The notes: generated by a model not told the origin, from the letters alone. Shown: positions 8,293 through 17,473, counted from the first letter of the stretch. The stretch is DNA of 64,000 nt from an uncultured Bulleidia sp. (GCA_947087645.1 CAMUDN010000002.1:62001-126000), one strand, 5' to 3'. Program-made: numbers and translations.

Positions 8293-8959
8293 TTTAATGG
8301 CATATTGGGATGAGTTTATACAAGCATTAAATGATACATGGCAGATGTTCTTTATTTCTGGTTTTATTTCTTTAATTTTTGGTTTTCTTTTTGCTTTAGT
8401 ATTAATTGCTTGTCGTGATAAGGGAATTGCGCCAAATAAACCACTTTATGCATTGGTTTCTATATTGATTAATGTATTTCGTTCTATACCATTTATTATT
8501 TTATTGATCTTTTTAATTCCTTTTACACGTTTGTTGGTACATACAGCAATTGGTGTGAAAGGAGCTATTGTACCATTGGTTTTTGGCACAGTACCATTTT
8601 ATACAAGACAAGTTGAAACAGCATTAGAAAATGTTGAAAGTGGGAAAATTGAAGCTGCCCGCTCAATGGGAATAAGTAATTTAGATATTATTTGGCGTGT
8701 ATACATTCATGAAGCTGTACCTGAATTAATTAGAGTAACGACAACAACAGCTATTTCGCTTATTGGTTTAACAACTATGGCAGGCGCTGTGGGGGCTGGT
8801 GGTATAGGTAGTTTTGCAATTAATTTTGGACAATCATTACATAATCAAGATATTGTTAATGTTTGTGTCGTGATTTTATTATTACTTGTTTCCATTATGC
8901 AAACTTTAGGAAATTATTTATCAAAAAGGACAACAAATCGAGAGTTATTTAGACGATAA
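8273..8959 (+). CDS. metI: Methionine ABC importer permease
   Basis: A 228-residue, five-helix membrane permease of the MetI family. It carries the cytoplasmic coupling motif EAARSMGISNLDIIWRVYI and the conserved GAVGAGGIGSFAINFGQ region. The ATG at 8273 has GGAGG nine bases upstream and overlaps the end of metN, indicating coupled translation. It forms the homodimeric pore fed by MetQ and powered by MetN. Confidence 0.95.
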   Translation: MTQLMPNLMAYWDEFIQALNDTWQMFFISGFISLIFGFLFALVLIACRDKGIAPNKPLYALVSILINVFRSIPFIILLIFLIPFTRLLVHTAIGVKGAIVPLVFGTVPFYTRQVETALENVESGKIEAARSMGISNLDIIWRVYIHEAVPELIRVTTTTAISLIGLTTMAGAVGAGGIGSFAINFGQSLHNQDIVNVCVVILLLLVSIMQTLGNYLSKRTTNRELFRR

Positions 8960-8976
8960 AAAGAGGAGGAAAAATT

Positions 8977-9903
8977 ATGTCTATTACAAAAAAAATTATT
9001 ACATCTATTTTAACTATTACAACATTAGCAGCTTGTGGTACAAGTAAGAGTACAGTATCCAAAGAAGCGTTACAAATTTCTATACCAGATGATGTAACAA
9101 ATGGGGCAAGGGCTTTGAAAGTATTGGAATCAGCAGGTCTTATTGAATTAGATAATAAAGCAGGATATACACCGGAAATTAAGGATATCAAAAAATATAT
9201 CTATAACATAAAAATTAAGCCTCAAAAAGCTGATACTCTAGTAAATACATTAGATGATGTAGCAGGGTCAGTGATTAATAATACTTTTTCTACATCAGCA
9301 GGATTATATGCAAATCGTGATGGCTTAGTTGTTGAAAATCAAGGTACATCTGGTGATAATCCTTATGTTAATATCATTGTTGCAAGAACAAATGAAAAAG
9401 CAGATCCTGATTATCAAAAAATTGTTGCTGCATATCAAACTGATTATGTTGCAGCATATAGTTTAACTAAGTATAATAGTTCGACACTTCCAGTATATAA
9501 ATATGATAAAGAAAAAGTAAAAAAGGAAGGTAAACAAATTGTTGCCGAAGTAGATGCTTATAAATCATCAGCTGCTGGTAAGCGTAAAATTATTGTGGGA
9601 GTAACAGGTTCACATAATAATCAATGGCGTGCTGTACAAAAAATTCTTGATGATCAAAAAGCAAATATTTATATTGAATTAAAAGTGTTTGATTCTTATA
9701 CTTTACCAAATGAAGCTTTAAATAGTGGTGAAATTAATTTAAATGCTTTTCAACATAAAGCTTTCTTAAAAAATGAAATTAATAAATTAGGTTATAAATT
9801 ATCAGATATAGGTGATACAGCAATTGCACCATTAGCTTTGTATTCACATAAATATAAGTCAATTGATGAATTGAAAAAGGCAGCAGCTAAGAAGGAGGAA
9901 TGA
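8977..9903 (+). CDS. metQ: Methionine-binding lipoprotein, circularly permuted MetQ
   Basis: A lipoprotein (signal peptide, lipobox LAAC, Cys20) that should deliver methionine to MetNI. Its domain order is inverted relative to the NlpA/MetQ family. Residues ~33-160 match the family's C-terminal half (ISIPDDVTNGARAL, AGLIELDNKAGY, LDDVAGSVIN, NPYVNIIVART). Residues ~204-300 match the N-terminal half (IIVGVTGSH, SYTLPNEALNSGEINLNAFQH, YSHKYKSIDEL). The protein stops just where a normal MetQ would run from SLDEL into the V/I-P-N-D-P-TN segment, here found near the N terminus. A charged linker (~160-203) joins the old C and N termini. The frame is intact, 308 residues, with RBS GAGGAGG and normal operon context. 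Confidence 0.92.
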   Translation: MSITKKIITSILTITTLAACGTSKSTVSKEALQISIPDDVTNGARALKVLESAGLIELDNKAGYTPEIKDIKKYIYNIKIKPQKADTLVNTLDDVAGSVINNTFSTSAGLYANRDGLVVENQGTSGDNPYVNIIVARTNEKADPDYQKIVAAYQTDYVAAYSLTKYNSSTLPVYKYDKEKVKKEGKQIVAEVDAYKSSAAGKRKIIVGVTGSHNNQWRAVQKILDDQKANIYIELKVFDSYTLPNEALNSGEINLNAFQHKAFLKNEINKLGYKLSDIGDTAIAPLALYSHKYKSIDELKKAAAKKEE

Positions 9904-11090
9904 TGACTAATTATCAAGAAATTTATGATGAAATATTAAAAGATCGGGATTATATTATATCTTTACGTCGTTATTTTCATACTTATCCTGAAGTATCGTG
10001 TAAAGAATTTGCAACAGCTAAAAAAATTGAAGAAGAATTAGATGCTTTAGGTCTTAAGCATTATCGGGTTGCTCAAACAGGAGTAGTTACAGAAATTAAA
10101 GGTTTAAAAGCAGGTAATAAAGTGATTGTTTTAAGAGCAGATATTGATGCTTTACCCTTACAAGAAGAACATGATGTAGCATATTGCTCGCAAAATAAAG
10201 GAGTAATGCATGCTTGTGGTCATGATGCTCATATTGCTTGTTTAATCGGGGCTATAAGAGCTTTAGTTAAACATCGTGATTTGTTTGGGGGAACAGTATT
10301 AGTAACTTTTCAACCCGCAGAAGAAATTGGATATGGAGCTAGGGCAATTATTAAAGAAGGTGTAATTGATCATGCTCAACGTAGCTTTGGAATTCATGTA
10401 AGTTCAGCTGTTCCAGTGGGAAAGATAGTTGTGGCAACGGGAGCTAACCGAGCAGCTGTAGATCAATTTAAAATTATTTTTCATGGTCTTGCTGGTCATG
10501 TGTCAACGCCAGAATTAGCTGTTGATGCTGTTTATATGGCAGCTCAGTATGTTGTTGAAGCACAGGCTTTAGTAACCCGTAAAACAAGTCCGGTTGAACC
10601 TGTTCTTATTGGTATAGGGCGTATAGAAGCTGGTACAGCATATAATATTATTGCCAAGGAAGCTGTTATTGAAGGAACTTTAAGAACATTAAATGAGGAA
10701 ACAAGAAAGAAGATCAATCATGATTTAAAAGCATTGGCTGAATATACAGCACAATTATTTGGTGGCTCAGTAGAGTATATGAGTAAAGATAATACTTCTG
10801 TTTTAATTAATGATGAAAAAGCAACATTAGAAGTTCAAAAAACAGCTAAAAGGATTTTTGGTGATGAGAATGTTATTACTGATACACCAATTGGTTTAGG
10901 TGGTGATGATATGGCAGAGTATATTAAAAAAGTACCAGGTGTTTATGCTTATGTAGGAACACGGAATGAAAATAAACAAAGTACGACAGCAGCTCATCAC
11001 ACAATTGATTTTGATATTGATGAAGATGGTTTAAGAGTAGGAGCAGCTATTTATGCTTGCTATGCTGTTGATTATTTAAATAATAATTAA
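9903..11090 (+). CDS. M20-family metal-dependent amidohydrolase (N-acyl-amino-acid hydrolase)
   Basis: A 395-residue M20D peptidase/amidohydrolase. HTYPEVSCKEF, the metal-binding ADIDALP (Asp) and MHACGHDAHIA, the catalytic Glu pair in PAEEIGYGAR, and late TAAHHTIDFDID are all visible. It should deacylate N-acetyl or other N-acyl amino acids in the cytoplasm. Its stop/start overlap with metQ and the shared RBS AAGGAGG place it in the methionine operon, so N-acyl-methionine or a Met-containing conjugate is a plausible substrate (inference). An ATG at 9900 is also possible; I prefer 9903 because of Shine-Dalgarno spacing. Confidence 0.9.
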   Translation: MTNYQEIYDEILKDRDYIISLRRYFHTYPEVSCKEFATAKKIEEELDALGLKHYRVAQTGVVTEIKGLKAGNKVIVLRADIDALPLQEEHDVAYCSQNKGVMHACGHDAHIACLIGAIRALVKHRDLFGGTVLVTFQPAEEIGYGARAIIKEGVIDHAQRSFGIHVSSAVPVGKIVVATGANRAAVDQFKIIFHGLAGHVSTPELAVDAVYMAAQYVVEAQALVTRKTSPVEPVLIGIGRIEAGTAYNIIAKEAVIEGTLRTLNEETRKKINHDLKALAEYTAQLFGGSVEYMSKDNTSVLINDEKATLEVQKTAKRIFGDENVITDTPIGLGGDDMAEYIKKVPGVYAYVGTRNENKQSTTAAHHTIDFDIDEDGLRVGAAIYACYAVDYLNNN

Positions 11091-11101
11091 AAATATATTA
11101 T

Positions 11102-11152
11102 AAAAGAATGAAATTAAACAAAGATAATCTTAAAAGTTTCATTCTTTTATTT
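11102..11152. terminator. Terminator of the methionine operon
   Basis: The arms AAAAGAATGAAA and TTTCATTCTTTT enclose a loop of ~26 bases and end in ATTTTTTT. Confidence 0.75.
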
Positions 11153-11191
11153 TTTTATCATTAAAAGTTTTTAATTTTTTTTAAAAAGCTA

Positions 11192-11220
11192 TTGCATTAC
11201 AATTATTAGCATGATAATAT
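11192..11220 (+). promoter_or_regulatory. Putative promoter of tRNA cluster 1
   Basis: TTGCAT (11192-11197), a 17-bp spacer and TAATAT (11215-11220), ~42 bp ahead of tRNA-Ser. Confidence 0.55.
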
Positions 11221-11261
11221 TACAAAGCACTTACACAATGGTTTATGCCTTGGCAGCTCAT

Positions 11262-11352
11262 GAGGAAATACTCAAGAGGTCGAAGAGGTGCCCCTGCTAA
11301 GGGCATAGGTCGAGAAATCGGCGCGAGGGTTCAAATCCCTCTTTCCTCGCCA
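11262..11352 (+). tRNA. tRNA-Ser (GCT)
   Basis: A class II tRNA of 91 nt with acceptor GAGGAAA/TTTCCTC, anticodon loop around GCT and a long variable arm (GGCATAGGTCGAGAAATCGG region). The T-arm is GGTTCAAATCC. CCA is encoded. Confidence 0.93.
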
Positions 11353-11357
11353 TATAT

Positions 11358-11434
11358 GGTTCTGTGGAGTAGTGGCTTATCTCGTCTCCCTGTCACGGAG
11401 AAGATCGCGAGTTCGAATCTCGTCAGAACCGCCA
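11358..11434 (+). tRNA. tRNA-Asp (GTC)
   Basis: Acceptor GGTTCTG/CAGAACC, anticodon GTC in CCCTGTCACGG, T-arm AGTTCGAATCT, encoded CCA. It follows tRNA-Ser by 5 bp. Confidence 0.93.
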
Positions 11435-11436
11435 TT

Positions 11437-11507
11437 GCGAGTGTAGTTCAACGGTAGAACACCACCTTGCCAAGGTGGATACGGCGGTTCGATTCCGCTC
11501 ACTCGCT
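11437..11507 (+). tRNA. tRNA-Gly (GCC)
   Basis: Acceptor GCGAGTG/CACTCGC, anticodon GCC in CTTGCCAAG, T-arm GGTTCGATTCC. It has no encoded CCA and a T discriminator base, both usual for Firmicute glycine tRNAs. Confidence 0.93.
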
Positions 11508-11516
11508 TAAATCCTA

Positions 11517-11547
11517 AAGTTCTTATTAGACTAAGAACTTTTTTTAT
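11517..11547 (+). terminator. Terminator of tRNA cluster 1
   Basis: AAGTTCTTA pairs with TAAGAACTT and is followed by a T tract. Confidence 0.8.
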
Positions 11548-11565
11548 TAACTAATAGATAGATAA

Positions 11566-11611
11566 TAAAAAGTCCATAAACTTGGTGTTCAACCTCATTT
11601 TGGACTTTTTT
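11566..11611 (-). terminator. Terminator of tRNA-Thr(CGT)
   Basis: The arms AAAAAGTCCA and TGGACTTTTT flank a 26-base loop. It lies just downstream of the leftward tRNA-Thr and could stop transcription in both directions. Confidence 0.65.
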
Positions 11612-11616
11612 ATTAA

Positions 11617-11689
11617 TGCCGATAATCGGAATTGAACCAATGACCTACTCATTACGAATGAGTTGCTCTACCAACTGAGCTATATCGGC
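11617..11689 (-). tRNA. tRNA-Thr (CGT)
   Basis: Read on the minus strand: acceptor GCCGATA/TATCGGC, D-arm AGCTCAGTTGGTAGAGC, anticodon CGT in ACTCATTCGTAATGAGT, T-arm GGTTCAATTCC. CCA is not encoded. Confidence 0.92.
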
Positions 11690-11851
11690 GTACTTCCATA
11701 TGATACTTAAAAATCAAATAAAATTCAATCAAATATTACATGAAAGAAATTATTTTAATCAAAATAACAGGCTATTTATTTTTTTGTTATCTGTACTAAT
11801 ACACAAAAAGTATCAATTTTTTACCTATTGTATGATAATCAAATTAAGTTA

Positions 11852-12484
11852 TTAATATGTCATATTTATCATTTCTTGATAAGCTTTATTAATCACAGCT
11901 GCTAATTTTTGTGGTTGATCAATATTTATTTCATGACCTGCATGCAATATACTTATAAATTTTGATTGAGGTAATAATTTATGTAAGGATAAAGATGCTT
12001 TTTTATTTATCCAATCTTTACTACCACAAATAATGTAAACAGGACATTTAATAGTTTTAATTTTCAGACGATAATCAATTAATCGCATTGATGAAGATAT
12101 TGAAATCATGTCTTTTTTTGATATGGCTAATTTGGTAAAGAGTTTTTGAGGCATTAGTTTAAAAATAAGATTTTGAAGATCAATTAGTATTGTTGGTATT
12201 TTATATTGTGGGGCAATAAGAATAAGACCGGCAATTTTAGTAGGTTTTTTGAAATATAGATCTAATGCTAGTACAGATCCTAAACTTAAACCACAAATAA
12301 TAATGGGTTCTTTATTTGCTTGTAGTGATTGTTCTATGTGTTTGGAAATTGAAGCAAAAGTTTGTTTTTTCGTTTTTGAAGATATTACTTCAAGACAGGT
12401 GGAATCAATATTTTTAAGTTCTTGTATTGTGGGTTGCCAAGCTTCTTTAGTTTGCCCTAGACCATGTAAAAATAGTATTTTCAT
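11852..12484 (-). CDS. Alpha/beta-hydrolase fold protein
   Basis: A 210-residue cytoplasmic hydrolase with a complete triad: nucleophile elbow GLSLGS (Ser), acid in CGSKDW and histidine in AGHEIN. It also has an oxyanion-hole-like HGLGQTKEAW at the N terminus. The small lid between residues ~95 and 145 is basic. The family covers esterases, lipases and thioesterases, and nothing here fixes the substrate. It is transcribed alone, divergently from the large surface protein gene. No signal peptide. Confidence 0.82.
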   Translation of the reverse strand: MKILFLHGLGQTKEAWQPTIQELKNIDSTCLEVISSKTKKQTFASISKHIEQSLQANKEPIIICGLSLGSVLALDLYFKKPTKIAGLILIAPQYKIPTILIDLQNLIFKLMPQKLFTKLAISKKDMISISSSMRLIDYRLKIKTIKCPVYIICGSKDWINKKASLSLHKLLPQSKFISILHAGHEINIDQPQKLAAVINKAYQEMINMTY

Positions 12485-12676
12485 TTTTCTTTTTTAACCT
12501 CTTAATAGTTTATTTTCTATGATCATAATGATATTTTCTAATATTTATTTTAGATCATTATATTTTTATATATTTAGTAATAATGCATATTGTATAACAT
12601 ATTCTATATTTGTAAATATGCTGTATATAAGCAGTATATGATTATAATTATTTTATTTTATGTGGCAGAAAAATTA

Positions 12677-12704
12677 TTGCTTTTTTAAAACAAGTATTTA
12701 TAAT
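12677..12704 (+). promoter_or_regulatory. Putative promoter of the surface-protein gene
   Basis: TTGCTT (12677-12682), a 16-bp spacer and TATAAT (12699-12704), ~57 bp ahead of the start codon. The rest of the 12485-12760 gap is very AT-rich with no coding signal. Confidence 0.5.
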
Positions 12705-12760
12705 TTTTAGATAGGTATAGCTAATTTTTTTATTAGGCTAATATAAAGGGGGAGAATATT

Positions 12761-15700
12761 TTGAAAAGACATGTGAAGATGGTTTCATTTGCTTTAGCTT
12801 TAATGATGTGTTTATCGCTATCACCTAAAGTTAATGCTGTTTCAGATGTAGCAATTACAGAAAATTATAAAGTTATGTCGAATAATTTTGTAATTAGCGT
12901 GAAGCCAAGTGCATTAGTTTCTAAAATTACAGGAATGTCAATTGATGGTAAAAAAGGCACATTAGTTATAAGTGATTTATTTGTTTTAGGTAATCATACT
13001 AACTTTTACTTAAATAAAGATGAGGGATATATTACCATTAATGAGCCAGATAAAGATGTAAATATTGATATCTTTTTTAATGATGGAACAAATGCCCAAT
13101 TAAAATTTTATAAAAATAAGTCAAAAGGTAGTCGCATTGAATTAGTAGGATCAATAAATTCTAATCCTTCTACTGATCCATCAAAACCGGAAGATCATCA
13201 TAACAAACCGGAAGATCATCCAAGTACACCAAGTCAGTCAACAGAAAATAAGACGTTTACGCTTAAAGATGATACTTTTTTAGGCGAGTTCCTGTTAAAA
13301 GTTGAGCCAAAGGAAGCTGCTAAACAAGTTAATAAATTATTTGTTGATACAAAAGAGCAGACAAGAGTAGATAGTAAATTTGCTATTTGGCGTGTTGATG
13401 AAAGTTACTGTATTGATGATGAGGGTAAAGTTTATATTAAAGAGCCAAATGATGGAGCAGAATTTAAATTTGTTTTAAAGAATGATACAGAATATAAATT
13501 TAAATATCAAAAAAGTAATCCTAAGGGAAAGCGTTTAGTTCTGCAAAATAATGTTGTAAATAAACCAGAGCAACCAAGTGTAGAACCAACACCAGTACAA
13601 CCAAGTTCTGATCATAATAATGTTAGTTTAGCTATTATGGATGATTATTATATAAATGATTTCTTTTTAAGATTTAAAGATAAGAAACAAGCTAAATTAA
13701 TTAAAGATTTAAAAATAAATCATGTTTCATGCCCAAAAAAAGATAATAAGTGGATTGTCTTTAATGGTGGTTATTTTATTGATCAAGAAAAGGGTTTAAT
13801 TTATTTAAATGAGCCAAAAGATAATGATTTAATTACTTTGGTAGGTGATGCTAATCAAGCTTGGCATTTTGTTTATCATCGTAATAAGCAAAAAGGTATG
13901 CGTTTAACAGTTGCTACAAGTGATCAAGCAAAAGAGAAAAAGATTAAAATTCGTCTAGTTGGTGAATTTGAAGCAGCTATTATTAATCAACAAAAATATG
14001 ATGCTATATCTGGTTCAAGTTTGAGCATCAGCACGAATAAAAATAGTAATGCAAAAGTACAGTTTGCAGAAGTAGTTGATGAAAAAGAAGTACCTAAAGA
14101 AAAAGATTGGCAAGATCTTTGCACAAGACCGGAGTTATCAAAGGGTTGGACTAATCGAAAAGTAGAGTTAGATCCGGCTTCTGGTATGCAAGGAGTATAT
14201 AGCAGTATTAGTAGTGCTGTTACATTAGAAGGTGTACCTGTTAAAGCTGGTAAATATCAAATTAAAGTCAGTGCTATTGATCAAAATGGGCATAAGATAG
14301 AAAGTAATACATTACCATTTAATGTTTATTCTCAGTATGAAAAATTAGTTGATCATATGATTTTAGCAAATGCACGCCAAATGAAGGATAAAAAATATAT
14401 TTGGACGATGGAACCATGGTTTATTCAAGAGTTTAATGGCGGTAATGAGCAAGTAGTTGTACCAAAGGATATGAAAGCTATTTATGGTTCACATACAACA
14501 GGTACATATGGTGAATTAGGTAAGCCATCGACAAAGGGTACTTTTCAGACTTTAATATTAGAAGATGGAACAGACTTAACTTTAGTAAATATGAAAGTTA
14601 AGAGTAGTGTTAAAATTATTGTTAAAAAAGGTGCTAAGTTAAATCTTAGAGAGTCAGTAATTTTTGGTGAAGTAGTAGTAGAAGATGGTGGTATTTTTGC
14701 TATGAACTATGATGGCCGTAGTAAAAAATATATTACGGGTTCATCAATCAGTGGTAAGTTAGTATTACAAGATGGAGCAATGTTAGGACCATCTATGATT
14801 TATTCGAATACAAACTTTATTACTGATGCTGATAAGAGCGTTGAGGCTGTAAATAACGATAGTCCAATTGTTGAGGTTGTGGGTAAAGCTAAACTCTTAG
14901 GAAATGTTTTCATTAAAGGTGATGAAGCAGCAACGGGTATTAATCCAAAGACTAATAAACCATATACAGGTCAACCAGCAATGATTATTAAGAATGGTGA
15001 ATTAAGTGTACCAAAAGATGTAACATTAGGTCTTTATGGTGGTGGCTGGACAGCTACAACAACCCAAGGGGGATCAGCTTTATTATTGGATAATGGTAAA
15101 ATAAGTGGTGAAGGTAATTTAATTGCGGTTGGTGGATCTTCCTTTATTGCTGGTAAGGCTGGTGATGCCGTGCATGGTAAAGGTACAATTGCCGTAGCTA
15201 AAGCTATTTTAAATGGTGGTCATTCTTATGGCCATGAGGCGATAGGTAAAGCCTATACAAAAGATGTAGTTATTTCTGATAAGACAATCGGTAAGGCAGT
15301 AGATGGTAAGTTCTTACATATTTCACAAGATGATGATCAGCCTTTATATTGGAAGACAATTACGAAAGAACCTAATATTGCAAATGTTAGTTATGGCAGT
15401 CAGTTAATTAAAGCAAATTCAGCACCAGTTGAAAAGACATATCAGTTAGAATATAAATTTAACAGTGCAACAAAAGATAAAGAATTACCGGTGCAAGTAA
15501 TGCAATTATTACCATTAACAAAGAAAAACTTGCCAAAGGGAACAGTTGTTAAGAGTGCAGAATTAGCTAATACAAGTGTTGCTGTAGAAGGTGGTAAATG
15601 GATCTTTAAAGGTTTTGCAAAAGATAAAGTAACTATTCAAGATAAAGATGAAGTTATTGTTGGTACATGGGAATTTAAAGAAGTAAAAGCATGGTCAATG

Positions 15701-16396
15701 ACAAATAATATACCTAATTTAGTGGTTAAGAATGCGGAAATTAAAGTAGGTGAAACACTTGATTTGTATAGTTTAATACAGCGAGCAGATGATAAAGAAG
15801 ATGGACCACAACTAAATAAGCAAGTAGTTATTGATAAAGGACAGTTTGATGCTACAAAAGCCGGTAAATATGTTATTAAATATCGTTTAACAGATAAACA
15901 AAAAGCAAGTGTTGAAAAAGAAGCAGTAGTAGTTGTAAAAGAAGATAAACCAAGATTATTATCTGTACATGGTGAAAAACATATTTTAAAGACAGGTGTT
16001 GATTTCATTATGCGTTCTAGTTCAAAGATAGATAATTTTATTAAATTATTAGTTGATGATAAAGAAGTAGATCGTCAGAATTATACACTTAAGTCAGGTT
16101 CTACTATCGTTAGTTTAAAAGCTAGCTATTTAAATACTTTAAGTGTTGGTAAACATAATGTAACTATAATGAGTAAAGATGGTAATGTTAGTTCAAGTGT
16201 GGAAATATTAGCTAATAATCAACCTAATCCAAGTCCTCGTGTTGAGCCTAATCCAAGTTCAAATAATAATCATCAAACAGATCATGAACAAGTAGCTAAT
16301 ACTTCTGATAAGATTAATTTATATTTATCCTTATCATTATTAACAATATCGCTTCTAGCATTAGTAATAATACGGAAAAAACAATTTAATCGTTAG
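12761..16396 (+). CDS. Large multidomain cell-wall surface protein with SHIRT domain
   Basis: A 1211-residue exported protein. The start is TTG, eight bases after AAGGGGGAG, giving a basic signal peptide (1-26). Three related ~100-residue repeats follow at ~28-128, ~162-262 and ~286-388, each ending in a K-x-K-G-x-R-L-like motif and linked by Pro/Ser/His-rich spacers. A glycine-rich region (~533-880) with regular short strands suggests a beta-solenoid. Then come a SHIRT domain (~889-975), an Ig-like domain (~980-1062), an X2-like module (~1066-1155), a low-complexity spacer, VANTSD, a membrane helix and a basic tail. This is a typical adhesin layout; the ligand is unknown. The X2-like end is nearly duplicated in the GH84 protein at 38.4-43.5 kb. 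Confidence 0.85.
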   Translation: MKRHVKMVSFALALMMCLSLSPKVNAVSDVAITENYKVMSNNFVISVKPSALVSKITGMSIDGKKGTLVISDLFVLGNHTNFYLNKDEGYITINEPDKDVNIDIFFNDGTNAQLKFYKNKSKGSRIELVGSINSNPSTDPSKPEDHHNKPEDHPSTPSQSTENKTFTLKDDTFLGEFLLKVEPKEAAKQVNKLFVDTKEQTRVDSKFAIWRVDESYCIDDEGKVYIKEPNDGAEFKFVLKNDTEYKFKYQKSNPKGKRLVLQNNVVNKPEQPSVEPTPVQPSSDHNNVSLAIMDDYYINDFFLRFKDKKQAKLIKDLKINHVSCPKKDNKWIVFNGGYFIDQEKGLIYLNEPKDNDLITLVGDANQAWHFVYHRNKQKGMRLTVATSDQAKEKKIKIRLVGEFEAAIINQQKYDAISGSSLSISTNKNSNAKVQFAEVVDEKEVPKEKDWQDLCTRPELSKGWTNRKVELDPASGMQGVYSSISSAVTLEGVPVKAGKYQIKVSAIDQNGHKIESNTLPFNVYSQYEKLVDHMILANARQMKDKKYIWTMEPWFIQEFNGGNEQVVVPKDMKAIYGSHTTGTYGELGKPSTKGTFQTLILEDGTDLTLVNMKVKSSVKIIVKKGAKLNLRESVIFGEVVVEDGGIFAMNYDGRSKKYITGSSISGKLVLQDGAMLGPSMIYSNTNFITDADKSVEAVNNDSPIVEVVGKAKLLGNVFIKGDEAATGINPKTNKPYTGQPAMIIKNGELSVPKDVTLGLYGGGWTATTTQGGSALLLDNGKISGEGNLIAVGGSSFIAGKAGDAVHGKGTIAVAKAILNGGHSYGHEAIGKAYTKDVVISDKTIGKAVDGKFLHISQDDDQPLYWKTITKEPNIANVSYGSQLIKANSAPVEKTYQLEYKFNSATKDKELPVQVMQLLPLTKKNLPKGTVVKSAELANTSVAVEGGKWIFKGFAKDKVTIQDKDEVIVGTWEFKEVKAWSMTNNIPNLVVKNAEIKVGETLDLYSLIQRADDKEDGPQLNKQVVIDKGQFDATKAGKYVIKYRLTDKQKASVEKEAVVVVKEDKPRLLSVHGEKHILKTGVDFIMRSSSKIDNFIKLLVDDKEVDRQNYTLKSGSTIVSLKASYLNTLSVGKHNVTIMSKDGNVSSSVEILANNQPNPSPRVEPNPSSNNNHQTDHEQVANTSDKINLYLSLSLLTISLLALVIIRKKQFNR
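15958..16328 (+). repeat. Shared 3' module, copy 1
   Basis: This ~370-bp stretch, encoding the X2-like module, spacer and start of the sorting signal, is almost identical at DNA level to 42978-43390. The second copy carries an extra ~45 bp in the Asn/His-rich spacer. Silent sites are conserved too, which points to recent duplication or gene conversion. Confidence 0.9.
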
Positions 16397-16398
16397 TT

Positions 16399-16433
16399 AA
16401 AAAGGTAATATGTTGAACATATTACCTTTTATT
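16399..16433 (+). terminator. Terminator of the surface-protein gene
   Basis: AAAAGGTAATATG pairs with CATATTACCTTTT around a 5-base loop. Confidence 0.85.
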
Positions 16434-16477
16434 TGTTTATTCATGATTAATTAATTTATAATTAATAAGAGAAAAGC

Positions 16478-17473
16478 ATGAAACAAATACAAATATATAC
16501 AGAAACAAAAAAATATCCGATCTATATTCAGCAAGGAATATTATCACATTTAGATAAATATCTATCAAAGAATGATGAATATGTATTGATTACTGATACA
16601 GGTGTACCAATGATATGGCAAGTAAAGATTTTAGAACAATTACCGCATTGTTTTAAAATTGTTATGACCCAAGGCGAGAAAAATAAATCATTGGCGACAT
16701 ATACTTATATTTTAAAAAAATTAATTGAACATAAAGTAAGTCGTAAAGCAAAATTAATTGCATTAGGTGGTGGAGTAGTTGGAGATATTGCTGGTTTTGT
16801 AGCAGCAACTTATAAAAGAGGCATTTCTTTTATACAAGTGCCAAGTACAACTTTAGCAATGATTGATTCATCAATTGGTGGTAAAACAGCCATTGATTTT
16901 CAAGGTTATAAGAATATGATAGGAGCGTTTTATCCGCCTGAAAAAGTATTAATAGATATAGATATTTTACATACTTTAGATAAAAGAAATTATCATAATG
17001 GTTTAGTAGAAGCTATTAAATGTGGTTTAATTTTAGATCAATCTTTATTAGAACTAATAGAAAATGATGCCTGTATTGAAGAAATTATATTTCATAGTTT
17101 AAAAGTAAAACAAAGCATTATTGAACAAGATGAAAAAGAAAGTAATATCCGCATGGTATTAAATTTTGGTCATAGTTTTGGTCATGCTATAGAAGCACAT
17201 GCGCAAGGTAAATTATTGCATGGTGAAGCTATTGGTATAGGTATGTTATGGTTATTACCTGATTCATTACGATTAAGAGTGAAAAAATTACTATTAAAAT
17301 TGAATTGTCCTATAACATACAAGGCATCATATCAAGAATTATTACCATACTTAAAGCAGGATAAGAAAGCAACAAAAAATTATTTAAACTTAGTGCTTGT
17401 TGAAACAGTTGGTAAAGCCCAAATAAAACAAGTTTTATGGTCCGATTTAGAAAGGTTTATGAAGCATGAATAA
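16478..17473 (+). CDS. aroB: 3-dehydroquinate synthase
   Basis: It converts DAHP to 3-dehydroquinate (shikimate pathway step 2), using NAD and a divalent metal. The 331-residue protein shows ALGGGVVGDIAGFVAATYKRG for NAD binding, PSTTLAMIDSSIGGKTAID, KNMIGAFYPP, and the metal ligands in GLVEAIKCG, FGHSFGHAIE and LLHGEAIGIGM. It is slightly shorter than the typical ~350 residues. It is the first gene of the chorismate operon; the next gene overlaps by 8 bp. DAHP synthase (step 1) is not in this operon. Confidence 0.96.
   Translation: MKQIQIYTETKKYPIYIQQGILSHLDKYLSKNDEYVLITDTGVPMIWQVKILEQLPHCFKIVMTQGEKNKSLATYTYILKKLIEHKVSRKAKLIALGGGVVGDIAGFVAATYKRGISFIQVPSTTLAMIDSSIGGKTAIDFQGYKNMIGAFYPPEKVLIDIDILHTLDKRNYHNGLVEAIKCGLILDQSLLELIENDACIEEIIFHSLKVKQSIIEQDEKESNIRMVLNFGHSFGHAIEAHAQGKLLHGEAIGIGMLWLLPDSLRLRVKKLLLKLNCPITYKASYQELLPYLKQDKKATKNYLNLVLVETVGKAQIKQVLWSDLERFMKHE

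Noticed and set aside
11245..11457. A 70-codon plus-strand reading frame
   Set aside because: It runs straight through tRNA-Ser and tRNA-Asp, so it is a by-product of tRNA sequence.
15637..16008. A 123-codon antisense reading frame
   Set aside because: It lies wholly inside the SHIRT/Ig region of the surface protein; serine/threonine-rich translation is a mirror of Lys/Asp-rich codons.
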